Shown: positions 7,876 through 16,860 of the stretch, piece by piece
Layout of the letters: each line of letters starts with the position of its first letter
How positions within the stretch are numbered: position 1 is the first letter of the stretch
Assembly: GCA_964437515.1 (NCBI GenBank)
Contig: CAYTHB010000015.1
Coordinates: 1 to 54,006, forward strand
Source of the DNA: Sterolibacterium sp964437515
GTDB taxonomy: Bacteria > Pseudomonadota > Gammaproteobacteria > Burkholderiales > Rhodocyclaceae
Reading direction: 5' to 3'
DNA: 54,006 bases
Notes under the pieces: model-generated
Told to the model about the DNA's origin: nothing
The model's database searches: none
Seen by the model: the letters and a program-made list of their open reading frames with translations, nothing else
Program-made: the position numbers and the translations under genes

Positions 7876-9068
7876 AGTGCCTGTGCGCGCTGGTGCAAGT
7901 TCGGTAAAAACACGGTGAGCAGGCCGATGAGTGGCAGGAAGGAACAGATTTTGTAGACTGTTTCGATGCCATGCTGATCGGCCAGCGCGCCGAGCACTGC
8001 CGCGCCCACCCCGCCCAGGCCAAAGCCCACGCCGAAGAACAGCCCCGACACCATGCCGACGCGCCCAGGCAGCAGTTCCTGGGCATAGACCACGATGGCA
8101 GGGAAGGCCGAAGCCAGCATGAAGCCAATGATGACCGTCAGCACCACCGATAGGTTCAGGCTGACATAAGGCAGTGCCAGCGTGAATGGCGCGATGCCGA
8201 GAATGGAGAACCAGATTACCCGCTTGCGTCCGACACGATCGCCAATCGGCCCGCCTAGCAAGGTTCCGGCGGCTACTGCAAAGAGGAAGTAGAACAGATG
8301 GTATTGCGCGGCTAGCGCGTCGATCTGGTAATGCTGCATCAGATAAAAAATCAGATAGCTGCTGATGCTGGTGAGATAAATAAACTTGGAAAACATGAGT
8401 GCCATCAAGACGGCAATGGTGCGGCGGATTACACCCGGCGGCAGATCAAGCGGGCGGGCGGCGTGGGCATGCTGGGGCTGGCGATGCTGATCGCGATACC
8501 AGTAGCCGACGCCGGTGAGCACAATCATCCCCAGCAGGGCGATGAGCGAAAACAGGGCGAGACTTTTTTGCCCGTGCGGCAGCACGATCCACGCGACCAG
8601 CAAGGGACCAAACGCCGAACCGGCATTGCCACCGACCTGAAAAATGGATTGCGCCAGCCCGTAACGTCCTCCCGCAGCCATGCGCGCCACCCGCGAAGCT
8701 TCGGGATGAAACACCGAGGAGCCGCTGCCGACCAGTGCTGCGGCAAGCAATAACACCGGGAAGTTACCGGCCATCGACAGCAGCAGCAAGCCACAGAGGG
8801 TGAAGCCCATGCCCACCACCAGCGAAAACGGCTGCGGATGACGGTCGGTATAGCTGCCCACCAGCGGTTGCAGCAACGAAGCGGAAAACTGATAGGCCAG
8901 GGTAATCAGGCCGATCTGCCCGAAACTCAGATTGAATTCGCTCTTGAACAGCGGGTAGGACGCCAGCAATAGGGATTGCATGGTGTCATTGAGGAAATGA
9001 GAAAAGCTGATCGCGCCGAGGATACGAAAGACGGTGTGGTTATTTGTTGTATTCGTTGAAGCATTCAT
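7842..9068 (-). CDS. MFS transporter, fosmidomycin-resistance (Fsr) type
   Basis: A 408-aa inner-membrane protein with about 12 hydrophobic segments. The N-terminal segment HFLNDTMQSLLLASYPLFK, the loop GSYTDRHPQPF and GSGSSVFHPEASRVAR are typical of Fsr, an efflux carrier of the major facilitator superfamily. The second-half MFS loop GGPIGDRVGRKR is also present. It is convergent with the OYE gene (34-bp overlap). Drug efflux is inferred from family only; the natural substrate is unknown. Confidence 0.88.
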   Translation of the reverse strand: MNASTNTTNNHTVFRILGAISFSHFLNDTMQSLLLASYPLFKSEFNLSFGQIGLITLAYQFSASLLQPLVGSYTDRHPQPFSLVVGMGFTLCGLLLLSMAGNFPVLLLAAALVGSGSSVFHPEASRVARMAAGGRYGLAQSIFQVGGNAGSAFGPLLVAWIVLPHGQKSLALFSLIALLGMIVLTGVGYWYRDQHRQPQHAHAARPLDLPPGVIRRTIAVLMALMFSKFIYLTSISSYLIFYLMQHYQIDALAAQYHLFYFLFAVAAGTLLGGPIGDRVGRKRVIWFSILGIAPFTLALPYVSLNLSVVLTVIIGFMLASAFPAIVVYAQELLPGRVGMVSGLFFGVGFGLGGVGAAVLGALADQHGIETVYKICSFLPLIGLLTVFLPNLHQRAQALQAEGSVVSAG

Positions 9069-9132
9069 GGAAATACAGACAGGTAAAGGATCAAGTAGCG
9101 ATCAAGGGGCTGAATTTCAGACCAGCAGGGCT

Positions 9133-9759
9133 TTATCTGACCCGGATTTTTGGGATGGGTGCACCTCGACGCATGGTCGTCAAAAACTGGTCGAGCGGTG
9201 CGGGGGGGGCGACTTCGGGGGTGTCTTCAGGCAGATGTGCCCAAAATTCCTGCCACGACGGCCAGAGTTCATGCCATGCACCGTCATACGACTCACGCTC
9301 CGGCCAACGCATTTTCTTGTCACCGATTGGCGGCTTGTTGAGGTCACTGGCATACCAGTAGCAGGGCAGGCGACGACGAAAATACCAGCGGCCTTCGATG
9401 CGCTCGTATTCGTCCCAGTAGAGCATTTGCATGATGACCCACTCGGGGCCGGTTTCATGTTCGTTCTTTGAGTACACCACGCCGATGGCATGATCGGGGT
9501 CGCGAAACTCAATGATGTGGCCGCCGATGTGATGCGAAGTGCCGGTGAATTGCAGGCGCAGGGTGTCATCCAGCCAGCGTTTCATGTGGGCGCGGCCGAC
9601 CTGCTCCTTGCTGATGCGGATATCTGGTGCGAACAGATTCACATGGGCATCAAGATCGCGCATATCCAGCGACAACGCGTATTTGGCGGGCAGCATACGG
9701 ATTTCCTCGATGGATTCGAGGCGGTCGATGCGCGCGAGCAGATCGGGAGAGGAGGTCAT
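9133..9759 (-). CDS. SnoaL/NTF2-like domain protein
   Basis: A 208-aa protein. Residues about 10-150 look like the SnoaL_4/NTF2 cone fold (SIEEIRMLPAKYALSLDMRDLDAHVNLFAPD, then HHIGGHIIEFRDPDHAIGVVY and YERIEGRWYFRRR). The fold is shared by steroid isomerases, dehydratases and ring-hydroxylating dioxygenase beta subunits, so reaction and substrate stay open. The C-terminal 55 residues are proline- and tryptophan-rich and not recognised. It begins 12 bp after the stop of the 2Fe-2S flavin reductase gene on the same strand, suggesting co-transcription. Confidence 0.75.
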   Translation of the reverse strand: MTSSPDLLARIDRLESIEEIRMLPAKYALSLDMRDLDAHVNLFAPDIRISKEQVGRAHMKRWLDDTLRLQFTGTSHHIGGHIIEFRDPDHAIGVVYSKNEHETGPEWVIMQMLYWDEYERIEGRWYFRRRLPCYWYASDLNKPPIGDKKMRWPERESYDGAWHELWPSWQEFWAHLPEDTPEVAPPAPLDQFLTTMRRGAPIPKIRVR

Positions 9760-9771
9760 CGCAGGCAGTCT

Positions 9772-10806
9772 TTATGCAGGATTGGCAGGGTCAGTCGGAG
9801 GAGCAAATGTAAACGAATCGGCAAAGAATTCTTCTTCCGGCAGCCCTTGCGCGACGAAATCGCGCCGCGCAGCATCGATCATGGCAGGTGCGCCACAGGC
9901 ATACACTTGAAAGCCGGAAAGATCAGTGTGATCTTCGAGTACCGCGCGATGGGCAAAGCCGGTGCGCCCTGTCCACGCATCGGCCGCCGTGGGCTCAGAG
10001 AGTACCGGGGTGTAGCTGAAATTTGCCTGCGTCGCCGCCCATTGGAGCGGCAAGTCAGGCAGATACAGACCGGCGCGATCTTTCGAGCCCCAGTACAGAT
10101 GTATGGGTCGCTCGATCTTGCTGTGGATGGCGTATTCAATCAGGCTCTTGATCGGTGCGAAGCCCGTGCCGCCTGCCAGCAGGATCATCGGCTTTTTTGA
10201 ATCCTCACGCAGGAAGAAGCTGCCATGCGGGCCTTCAAAGCGCAGCATCTCGCGTTCTTTCATGCTGTTAAACACATGGCCGGTGTATGCGCCATCCGGC
10301 ACTAGACGGATATGCAGTTGCAGCAGTTCATCGTCATGCGGCGTATTGGCGAGCGAGAAGGCGCGCCGCTGGCCGTCCTTGAGCAGAATCTCGATGTACT
10401 GTCCGGCGAGAAATTGCAGGCGTTCATTGGTGGGCAGCTTGAGTTGCAGTGCGATCACATCCGCTGCCAGACGTTCGAGTTTTTGCACGCGACAGGGCAG
10501 GGTCTTGATCGGGATATCTTGCGTCGCCGTTACTTCGCGCGCTTCGATGACCAGATCGGAAAGCGGCTTTGCACAGCAGAACAAGGCCATGCCTGCGTCG
10601 CGCTGATCTTGTGGCAGCGTGCCTTCGGGGGCTTCGCCATGATCGAATTCGCCGCTGACCACTTTGCCCTTGCACGCACCACACGCGCCGTTCTGGCAGC
10701 CGTAGGGCAATTTCACGCCCGCATCAATAGCGGCTTGCAGGACGGTCGCGCCTTCTTCGACGTTGTATTCGTGACCACTGGGTTGAACGGTGATGTGATG
10801 TGACAT
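9772..10806 (-). CDS. 2Fe-2S ferredoxin-flavin reductase fusion (AscD/CDP-6-deoxyglucoseen reductase-like)
   Basis: About 344 aa from the ATG at 10806; the frame stays open upstream, but the added 47 residues are basic and lie across the divergent gene. An N-terminal plant-type [2Fe-2S] ferredoxin domain is present (YGCQNGACGACKGKV plus a later FCCAKP), followed by an FNR-type FAD domain (RAFSLANTP) and an NAD(P)H domain (LLAGGTGFAPIKSLIE). Such proteins pass electrons from NAD(P)H to a partner oxygenase or dehydratase. No deoxysugar genes are nearby, so a general reductase role, perhaps with the SnoaL-like protein, is more likely. The start codon lies only 14 bp from that of the divergent epimerase gene. 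Confidence 0.88.
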   Translation of the reverse strand: MSHHITVQPSGHEYNVEEGATVLQAAIDAGVKLPYGCQNGACGACKGKVVSGEFDHGEAPEGTLPQDQRDAGMALFCCAKPLSDLVIEAREVTATQDIPIKTLPCRVQKLERLAADVIALQLKLPTNERLQFLAGQYIEILLKDGQRRAFSLANTPHDDELLQLHIRLVPDGAYTGHVFNSMKEREMLRFEGPHGSFFLREDSKKPMILLAGGTGFAPIKSLIEYAIHSKIERPIHLYWGSKDRAGLYLPDLPLQWAATQANFSYTPVLSEPTAADAWTGRTGFAHRAVLEDHTDLSGFQVYACGAPAMIDAARRDFVAQGLPEEEFFADSFTFAPPTDPANPA

Positions 10807-10820
10807 GAGATAATTCCGTA

Positions 10821-11768
10821 ATGCAAAAATTACAAAAATTGCAAAGATTGTTGATCGTCGGCTGCGGTGACGTGGCCTTGCGCGCCCTGCCGCGACTGAC
10901 ACGCCGCTATCGCGTGTACGCCCTGCTGCGCGCGCCCGATACCGCACTGCTGGAGCAGTTGCGCCGACTCGGGGTCACGCCGCTGAGCGGTGATCTCGAT
11001 CAGCCCCCCAGTCTGCGTCGCCTGGCCGGATTAGCCGATGCGGTGCTGCACTGCGCGCCGCCGCCGAATCAGGGAACGCAGGATACGCGCACTGCTCATC
11101 TGCTCGCGGCACTGCGCCGTCCACGCAAGGCTTCGAGTCTACCACGCAGACTGGTCTACATCAGCACCAGCGGGGTGTATGGCGATTGTGGCGGGGCGTA
11201 CTTTGACGAGACGCGACCGGTGCATCCCGCCACGCCGCGCGCGCGTCGTCGGGTCGATGCGGAAACACGCTTGCGGCACTGGGGGCGCTCCGCAGAGGCT
11301 GCGCGGGTAAGCATTTTGCGCGTGCCGGGAATCTATGCCGCCGACCGCTTGCCACTGGAGCGCATCCGTCGTGGCGATCCGGTGCTGCGTGCGGAAGATG
11401 ATGTCATTACTAATCATATTCATGCCGATGATCTGGCGACCATCATTCTCGCCGCTCTGCGTTATGGTCGCGCCCAGCGTGTGTATCATGCCAGCGACGA
11501 CACGCTGGGTTTGGGCATGGCCGACTGGTTTGATGCGGTTGCCGACCAGGCGCGGCTGCCGCGCCCGCCACGCCTGAGCCGCAGCACCGCCGCGCAGCAT
11601 CTTTCCGCACAGGTGCTCTCGTTCATGAATGAATCCCGCCGTCTCGACAACACGCGGCTGAAGCGCGAGTTGCATGTGCGACTGGCTTATCCCGATGTGC
11701 ATGCCGGGTTGGCGGCAAGCGTAATCTCCCCTTCGTTCTCACAAGGAACCACCCCATGCTCTGGCTGA
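10821..11768 (+). CDS. NAD(P)-dependent epimerase/dehydratase family (extended SDR, YeeZ-like)
   Basis: A 315-aa Rossmann-fold protein. The dinucleotide loop is LIVGCGDVALRAL, the Ser/Tyr active-site region is VYISTSGVYGDCGG, and HIHADDLATIILAAL matches the NHIHxxDL signature of extended short-chain dehydrogenases of the YeeZ/NAD-epimerase type. The substrate is unknown. Its last 13 bp overlap the hemJ start, so the two genes are coupled. Arg is very frequent, as is usual in GC-rich beta-proteobacteria. Confidence 0.85.
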   Translation: MQKLQKLQRLLIVGCGDVALRALPRLTRRYRVYALLRAPDTALLEQLRRLGVTPLSGDLDQPPSLRRLAGLADAVLHCAPPPNQGTQDTRTAHLLAALRRPRKASSLPRRLVYISTSGVYGDCGGAYFDETRPVHPATPRARRRVDAETRLRHWGRSAEAARVSILRVPGIYAADRLPLERIRRGDPVLRAEDDVITNHIHADDLATIILAALRYGRAQRVYHASDDTLGLGMADWFDAVADQARLPRPPRLSRSTAAQHLSAQVLSFMNESRRLDNTRLKRELHVRLAYPDVHAGLAASVISPSFSQGTTPCSG

Positions 11769-12172
11769 AAGCCTTTCACATCTTCTTCGTCATCAGCTGG
11801 TTTGCCGGGCTGTTTTATCTGCCGCGCATCTTCGTCAATCTCGCCATGGTGCCCGTGGAAAGTGCCGCCGAGCGCGAACGGCTGCTATTGATGGCGGGCA
11901 AGCTGTATCGCTTCATGACCCCGCTGGGTGTACTCGCGGTGATACTCGGTTTGTGGTTGTGGTTAGGCTTTGGTTTTACTGGTGGCTGGTTGCATGCCAA
12001 AACGACGCTGGTGCTGGTGTTGGTCGGCTATCACGGCTATTGTGGTCATCTGCTCAAAACTTTCGCTAGCGGCCGCAATGCCCGGACGCACGTCTGGTTC
12101 CGCTTTTTTAACGAATTGCCGGTGCTGATTTTGCTGGCAGTCATTTTGCTTGTAACACTGAAACCATTTTGA
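11756..12172 (+). CDS. hemJ: Protoporphyrinogen IX oxidase HemJ (UPF0093)
   Basis: A 138-aa inner-membrane protein with four hydrophobic segments. The N-terminus MLWLKAFHIFFVISWFAGL with LPRIFVN is diagnostic of HemJ, the haem-b-binding enzyme that oxidises protoporphyrinogen IX to protoporphyrin IX in bacteria lacking HemG/HemY. The conserved His8 is present; LHAKTTLVLVLVGYHGY contains further family His and Lys residues. An AAGGA at about 11740 serves as ribosome binding site inside the upstream gene. It overlaps the next gene by 4 bp. Confidence 0.92.
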   Translation: MLWLKAFHIFFVISWFAGLFYLPRIFVNLAMVPVESAAERERLLLMAGKLYRFMTPLGVLAVILGLWLWLGFGFTGGWLHAKTTLVLVLVGYHGYCGHLLKTFASGRNARTHVWFRFFNELPVLILLAVILLVTLKPF

Positions 12173-13431
12173 AAAATACGCACCCCCCCACCACGATCCG
12201 CACGTCCGCGCCGACACACGTTGCTGCGCCGCTGCAAAACTTTTTCGCGCCCTGCCCGCGCGGTCTGGAAGCCTTGCTGGCTGAGGATGTACGTGCTGCT
12301 GGCGCGCTGGGCACTTCGGTCAAGATCATTCCCGGTGGCGTGCAGTTTGCCGGTGATTGGCGTTGCGGCTACACGGTGAATCTCGAATCGCGCATCGCCA
12401 GCCGCGTGTTGTGGCGGGTGGCGAGCGGCGCGTACCAGAAGGAAGACGACATCTATCAACTGGCCATGAGTGTCGATTGGCCTGCGCTGTTCGCGCTGGA
12501 ACGCACTTTGCGGGTGTATGTCACCGCTATCAAGTCGCCGTTGAAAAGTCTGGAGTTCATCACCCTGCGTGTCAAGGATGCGGTGTGCGACCGCTTTCGT
12601 ACCGTCTGCGGCCAACGCCCCAGCGTGAACACCGCGCAGCCCGATGTACGGATTCACCTTTTCCTCACGGCAGATCGTGTCACGCTGTATATCGACACCT
12701 CCGGCGAGCCGCTCTGGCAGCGCGGCCACAAAATTGCCAAGGTGGAAGCCCCGGTGAAGGAAAATCTCGCTGCGGGCATCCTCCGCTTGATTGGCTGGCA
12801 GCCCGGCATCCCGCTGTACGACCCAATGTGTGGCAGTGGCACGTTTCTGCTGGAAGCCGCGCAGATGAGTCTTAATGATGCGCCGGGCTTGTCGCGCGAG
12901 GCGGGCGAATTCGGTTTTGAGAAGCTGAAAAACTTTAATGCCGCTTTGTGGCGCGAACTCAAACAAACCGCAGCCGCGCGCCGTGACATGGCACCGGCAC
13001 GACTGGATATTTCAGGCGCGGATATCAGCCGCGATGCCGTCGCCCGTGCGCGGCAAAACCTCGATTACGCGGGCATCGGCGATCTGGTCAGCGTACAGCA
13101 GGGCGATATCCTGCAACTCACGCCTTCAGCAACGCCCGGCATCGTGATTGCCAATCCACCGTATGGCGAACGTCTCGGTGAAGTTGAATCGCTGGCGGCG
13201 TTTTACCCGCACCTGGGCGATGCGCTGAAAAAGAACTATGCCGGCTGGAACTGCTGGTTTTTGACCGCTGACCCCGCCTTGCCCAAAGGCATCGGCTTGT
13301 CCGTCAAACGCAAGATTCCGCTCTTCAACGGCCCGCTGGAATGCCGTCTGCTGCATTACCCGATGGTGGCGGGAGGGAATCGACCAGCGCGTAAATCACA
13401 CGCACTCAATTCACCCGGCGCTCCTGTTTGA
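12169..13431 (+). CDS. rlmL: THUMP-domain 23S rRNA m2G methyltransferase, RlmL-like
   Basis: About 420 aa from a TTG start that overlaps the hemJ stop (TTGA). No ATG fits the conserved N-terminus NFFAPCPRGLEALLAEDVRA. A ferredoxin-like/THUMP RNA-binding part covers roughly residues 60-160, followed by a Rossmann methyltransferase with DPMCGSGTFLLEAA (SAM motif), DISRDAVARARQNL and the catalytic NPPYGERLG. It corresponds to the RlmL half (G2445 of 23S rRNA) of the RlmKL fusion, without the RlmK half. The position assignment rests on family only. Confidence 0.85.
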   Translation: MKNTHPPTTIRTSAPTHVAAPLQNFFAPCPRGLEALLAEDVRAAGALGTSVKIIPGGVQFAGDWRCGYTVNLESRIASRVLWRVASGAYQKEDDIYQLAMSVDWPALFALERTLRVYVTAIKSPLKSLEFITLRVKDAVCDRFRTVCGQRPSVNTAQPDVRIHLFLTADRVTLYIDTSGEPLWQRGHKIAKVEAPVKENLAAGILRLIGWQPGIPLYDPMCGSGTFLLEAAQMSLNDAPGLSREAGEFGFEKLKNFNAALWRELKQTAAARRDMAPARLDISGADISRDAVARARQNLDYAGIGDLVSVQQGDILQLTPSATPGIVIANPPYGERLGEVESLAAFYPHLGDALKKNYAGWNCWFLTADPALPKGIGLSVKRKIPLFNGPLECRLLHYPMVAGGNRPARKSHALNSPGAPV

Positions 13432-13467
13432 GAGCAGGAATGCGCTCAATGGTCTATGGCCCATGGC

Positions 13468-14235
13468 CTATTTTGAACCACGATGATCGAGACGATTGAA
13501 CATCTCGATGCACTGTGCCAGACCTCCAGCAGGATCTCCGGCATTGATGTCGCATTGCCCGCCGATGGGCGGGGCATTTTTGTCACGGCCACGGCGCTTG
13601 CCGTCATTGCTGACACCTGACACGATTTGAAGCTGTGTTTGAAGTTGTGGGGCTTGGGCTTGTGTGGATTGGGGCTGAGATTGAGCCTGAGCCTGTATGC
13701 GCTCCAGCTCTTCTTTCTGTGTTTGCACGGTTGTCACGGCTTGCGAAAGATCGTGTTGGGAATCGTCCAGTTTTTTCTGTATTTCCGTCAGATGCGTTTG
13801 TTGCGTTGCGGCTTCATTCTTAGCGGTCGTTACTTCTTTTTCCAGCTTTTTCAGTTGCGTCTGTTTTTCGGTGATTTCCAGTGTTTGTTTGTCAATCGTT
13901 GTCGCAAACCGGCTGTAACCGTTCCATAAGCCCCCGATGACACCCAGGATGAGTGCCACAACCACGACGAGCATCACTTGTCCGACTGACAGGGCAAAAG
14001 GGGTGCGGGATTCATGTTTCGATGCTTCATCCGCATTGGCCGGTTCAGTCTCTGTCGTGTGTCCCGAGGGCTCCGAAGATTCCATGACCTCGCCTGAATC
14101 TTTGTTTCGCCATGACATCAGCAGACGGAGCACACCCTTCAGTCTGACCGTAAAGCGGGAAAGCAGCCCGGACAACATGGTTTCAGGTGCATCGTTTTCT
14201 GTTGCAAGCGGTTCTGCCGAAGGAGGGTGGGTCAT
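13468..14235 (-). CDS. Predicted single-pass membrane protein with periplasmic coiled coil
   Basis: A 255-aa protein I do not recognise. Residues 1-80 are polar and probably cytoplasmic. About 84-107 is one strong transmembrane helix (VGQVMLVVVVALILGVIGGL). Residues 113-190 are a long Lys/Glu/Gln coiled coil, followed by a Gln-rich stretch rich in QAQAQSQPQ-type dipeptides. The C-terminus ends with a small Cys-containing segment (GGQCDINAGDPAGG, then AQCIEMFNRLD), which looks like a functional tail because two Cys flank it. It lies 34 bp downstream of pyrB on the same strand, where many relatives carry pyrC. It might be a cell-envelope or septation-associated factor, but nothing proves that. 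Confidence 0.7.
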   Translation of the reverse strand: MTHPPSAEPLATENDAPETMLSGLLSRFTVRLKGVLRLLMSWRNKDSGEVMESSEPSGHTTETEPANADEASKHESRTPFALSVGQVMLVVVVALILGVIGGLWNGYSRFATTIDKQTLEITEKQTQLKKLEKEVTTAKNEAATQQTHLTEIQKKLDDSQHDLSQAVTTVQTQKEELERIQAQAQSQPQSTQAQAPQLQTQLQIVSGVSNDGKRRGRDKNAPPIGGQCDINAGDPAGGLAQCIEMFNRLDHRGSK

Positions 14236-14269
14236 GGGTTCATCCTTCCTGAAACATCATTCAAGAAAC

Positions 14270-15229
14270 TCAACTACCTGCCAGCATACTCATCACGGCC
14301 ATGCGCACGGCAATGCCGAAAGTGACCTGAGGCAGAATCACCGAATGCTCGCCATCCGCAACCGCTGAATCAATTTCCACGCCTCGGTTCATGGGCCCCG
14401 GATGCATGACGATGGCGTCGGGTTTTGCCAGCGTCAATTTAGCGGTCGTGAGGCCATAAGACTTGAAATATTCCTGCGCACTAGGCAGCAGCGCGCCATT
14501 CATGCGTTCGTTCTGCAATCGCAACATCATGACGACATCGACACCCCGCAAGCCTTCATTCATATCGTGAAAAACGCGCACACCCAGACGTTCGATATCC
14601 GTGGGCAGGAGGGTCTTGGGGGCAATCACACGCACTTCCGGCACGCCCAATGTCGTGAGGGCATGTATCTGCGAACGAGCGACACGCGAATGCAGCACAT
14701 CGCCGACGATTGCTACTGTCAGACGCGTGAAATCCTGCTTGTAATGCCGGATGGTGTACATGTCGAGCAAGCCTTGCGTGGGATGGGCATGGCGACCATC
14801 ACCGGCATTCACGACGTGGATATGATCGCGCCGGGTCGCGGCAAGATGCTCGGCAATCAGGAAAGGCGCACCGGAAGAAGCATGACGCACGACGAACATG
14901 TCGGCCTGCATGGCGGCGAGATTGTCGACGGTATCGAGCAGGGATTCCCCCTTCGATGCGCTGGAGGTGTTGATATTGAGATTGATGACATCCGCAGAAA
15001 GTCGTTTGGCGGCAATCTCGAAGGTGGTGCGTGTACGCGTCGAGTTTTCAAAAAACAGGTTGAATACACTCTTGCCACGCAACAGCGGCAGTTTTTTGAC
15101 TTCGCGTTCGGCGACTTCGGTAAAAGGGGCGGCCGTATCGAGGATGGCGGTGAGGATGTCACGCGGCAAACCTTCGATGGTCAGTAAATGGCGCAGTTCG
15201 CCTTGATTATTCAGTTGCAGGTTACGCAT
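14270..15229 (-). CDS. pyrB: Aspartate carbamoyltransferase catalytic subunit PyrB
   Basis: A 319-aa enzyme that makes carbamoyl-aspartate from carbamoyl phosphate and aspartate, the committed step of pyrimidine synthesis. Seen: the carbamoyl phosphate motif STRTRTTFE, HPTQGLLDMYTI, the aspartate-loop region MMLRLQNERM and MHPGPMNRGVEI. The start overlaps the pyrR stop by 8 bp. In the operon algH-yqgF-pyrR-pyrB the usual next gene, pyrC, is replaced by an unrelated coiled-coil gene. Confidence 0.97.
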   Translation of the reverse strand: MRNLQLNNQGELRHLLTIEGLPRDILTAILDTAAPFTEVAEREVKKLPLLRGKSVFNLFFENSTRTRTTFEIAAKRLSADVINLNINTSSASKGESLLDTVDNLAAMQADMFVVRHASSGAPFLIAEHLAATRRDHIHVVNAGDGRHAHPTQGLLDMYTIRHYKQDFTRLTVAIVGDVLHSRVARSQIHALTTLGVPEVRVIAPKTLLPTDIERLGVRVFHDMNEGLRGVDVVMMLRLQNERMNGALLPSAQEYFKSYGLTTAKLTLAKPDAIVMHPGPMNRGVEIDSAVADGEHSVILPQVTFGIAVRMAVMSMLAGS

Positions 15230-15767
15230 CCGGCTTGTCCTTGAGCGTCAGGCTAAGAGGAGAGTGTGCCTCATTTCCATTGCGCGCCAGCACCAGCTCC
15301 TGATGCGCAGGTAACGGTATATCCAGTATGTGTGCACGATAGCGGGCGTACACCGGCAATTCGCGCCCCCCTCGATCCACGAGAACCGCCAGGTCGACAC
15401 GGCTGGGGCGACCATGATCGAATAATTCATTCAATGCGGCACGAATGGTGCGGCCGGTATAGAGCACATCATCGACCAGCACGATGTGTGCTCCTTCAAC
15501 CTCGAACGGCAACGAGGAGGCCTTGTGGCCACGCGGCAAATTACGATTACCGCGACTGCCGTAATCATCGCGATGATAAGACACATCGATGCAGCCTAGC
15601 GGATGGACGATTCCCAATGCGGCATGTAGACGTTCGGCCAGCCAGACACCGCCAGTATGAATTCCAACGAGGGTCATTTCCGGTGTGACATCAGCGCGCA
15701 ATGTTTCGACAAGCGCGCCGCACAGCACCTCGGCATCAGGAATGGGGAGCAATGAGGGAGGAGACAT
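15222..15767 (-). CDS. pyrR: PyrR bifunctional pyrimidine regulator/uracil phosphoribosyltransferase
   Basis: About 181 aa from the ATG at 15767; an upstream in-frame ATG at 15812 would add 15 residues and has a slightly better ribosome binding site, so the start is uncertain. The PRPP-binding loop IVLVDDVLYTGRTIRAAL is intact, and GIHTGGVWLAERL and VDRGGRELPV are family motifs. In Gram-negative bacteria it acts mainly as uracil phosphoribosyltransferase; mRNA-binding attenuation is known from Bacillus, and I saw no attenuator here. It overlaps yqgF upstream and pyrB downstream. Confidence 0.93.
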   Translation of the reverse strand: MSPPSLLPIPDAEVLCGALVETLRADVTPEMTLVGIHTGGVWLAERLHAALGIVHPLGCIDVSYHRDDYGSRGNRNLPRGHKASSLPFEVEGAHIVLVDDVLYTGRTIRAALNELFDHGRPSRVDLAVLVDRGGRELPVYARYRAHILDIPLPAHQELVLARNGNEAHSPLSLTLKDKPDA

Positions 15768-16209
15768 GGGTATCAAAGAAATCCTGCAAAATGATTTGGG
15801 CGGCGACGGCATCGACCTGCTGCTTTCGTGCTCGCCAGTCGTGACCGTTTTGGCTCAGGCGGGCATCGGCTTCGACCGATGAAAAGCGTTCGTCGATCTG
15901 TGTCACCGGTAGGCTATAACGCGCTTCAAGTTGCGTAGAAAATCGCAGGCATCGATGTGTCAGGTCATGCTCGCTGCCATCGACGGCATAGGGAATACCT
16001 ACGACCAGACGCACGGGTTGCCATTCCTGAATCAGTCGATCGATTGCGGAAAATCGCAGTGCTTTGCTTTCAGCTTCGATCACCGTCAGCGGCCGCGCCT
16101 GTCCCAGCAAGGTTTCTCCCAATGCCACACCCATACGCTTCAAACCAAAATCAAAGGCCAGCACCGCCCCCTGATTGATCCCGGATGCATCAGGATCAGG
16201 ATCAGGCAT
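15736..16209 (-). CDS. yqgF: YqgF/RuvX pre-16S rRNA nuclease (putative Holliday junction resolvase fold)
   Basis: About 157 aa from the ATG at 16209, which overlaps the algH stop by 8 bp (ATGCCTGA). A longer in-frame start (16377) lies wholly inside algH and gives unconserved sequence. Seen: the RNase H-like first strand VLAFDFGLKRMGVALGE with the first acidic residue, VVGIPYAVDGSE, and DERFSSVEAD. The family trims the 5' end of 16S rRNA in E. coli; resolvase activity was the earlier proposal. It is essential in many bacteria. Confidence 0.93.
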   Translation of the reverse strand: MPDPDPDASGINQGAVLAFDFGLKRMGVALGETLLGQARPLTVIEAESKALRFSAIDRLIQEWQPVRLVVGIPYAVDGSEHDLTHRCLRFSTQLEARYSLPVTQIDERFSSVEADARLSQNGHDWRARKQQVDAVAAQIILQDFFDTHVSSLIAPHS

Positions 16210-16786
16210 GACCCGCAACATCCGACAGGCGGGAAAAATCAATCCCCAAGGATTGCATGGCTGCCGCCAGACGTTCTTCGGGAGGAAGGCTGAAAATGAT
16301 ACGAGGCTCCGCCGCCACGGTGAGCCACGCATTCTGGGCGATTTCCCATTCCAGTTGTCCGGCTGACCAGCCCGCATAGCCCAAGGTAATCAGGTGTTCG
16401 GCAGGCTCACCGTTGGCGCCGATACCCACGAGAATATCGCGCGTACTGGTCAGACCGACATCATCCTTGACGACCAGCGTCGATTGCCATTGCCCGACGG
16501 GGCGATGCAGCACAAAACCGCGTTCGGTTTGTACCGGCCCGCCAAAGTACACCGGCGCTCTTCCAACATCCGAATGCTGATGCGTCACATCGAATGGAAT
16601 CTCGACGCGTTCATAGAGCGTTGCAATATTCATGTCCGAAGGGCGATTGATGATGACGCCCAGCGCACCTTGATCATTATGCTCACAGACATAAATGAGT
16701 GAGCGTGCGAAATTCGGATCGGCCATGGCAGGCATGGCAATCAGAAAATGGTGTGTCAGACAGATGGTAGCTTCGTTGATAGACAT
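16202..16786 (-). CDS. algH: YqgE/AlgH family protein (DUF179)
   Basis: A 194-aa protein with the family signatures LTHHFLIAMPAMADPNFARS, YVCEHNDQGALGVIINRP, VYFGGPVQTERGFVLH and GYAGWSAGQLEWEIAQNAWL. Its molecular role is unsettled; in Pseudomonas AlgH affects transcription of alginate and other genes. It is the first gene of the algH-yqgF-pyrR-pyrB operon, read divergently from thrH across repeat R3. Confidence 0.95.
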   Translation of the reverse strand: MSINEATICLTHHFLIAMPAMADPNFARSLIYVCEHNDQGALGVIINRPSDMNIATLYERVEIPFDVTHQHSDVGRAPVYFGGPVQTERGFVLHRPVGQWQSTLVVKDDVGLTSTRDILVGIGANGEPAEHLITLGYAGWSAGQLEWEIAQNAWLTVAAEPRIIFSLPPEERLAAAMQSLGIDFSRLSDVAGHA

Positions 16787-16860
16787 GCCTTGATTCTAAC
16801 GCACATGGGCACATAGCGCCCCGGTATGCTCGTGTAAAATCGGACATTTACAAGAACAAG

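Noticed and set aside
13555..13580. GC hairpin followed by T-run as terminator of the RlmL transcript
   Set aside because: It lies inside the 3' coding part of the convergent gene, encodes conserved-looking residues, and the stem and T-run do not abut cleanly.
16210..16377. Extended YqgF start at 16377
   Set aside because: It lies entirely in the algH coding sequence in another frame; the RNase H-like domain starts right after the ATG at 16209.
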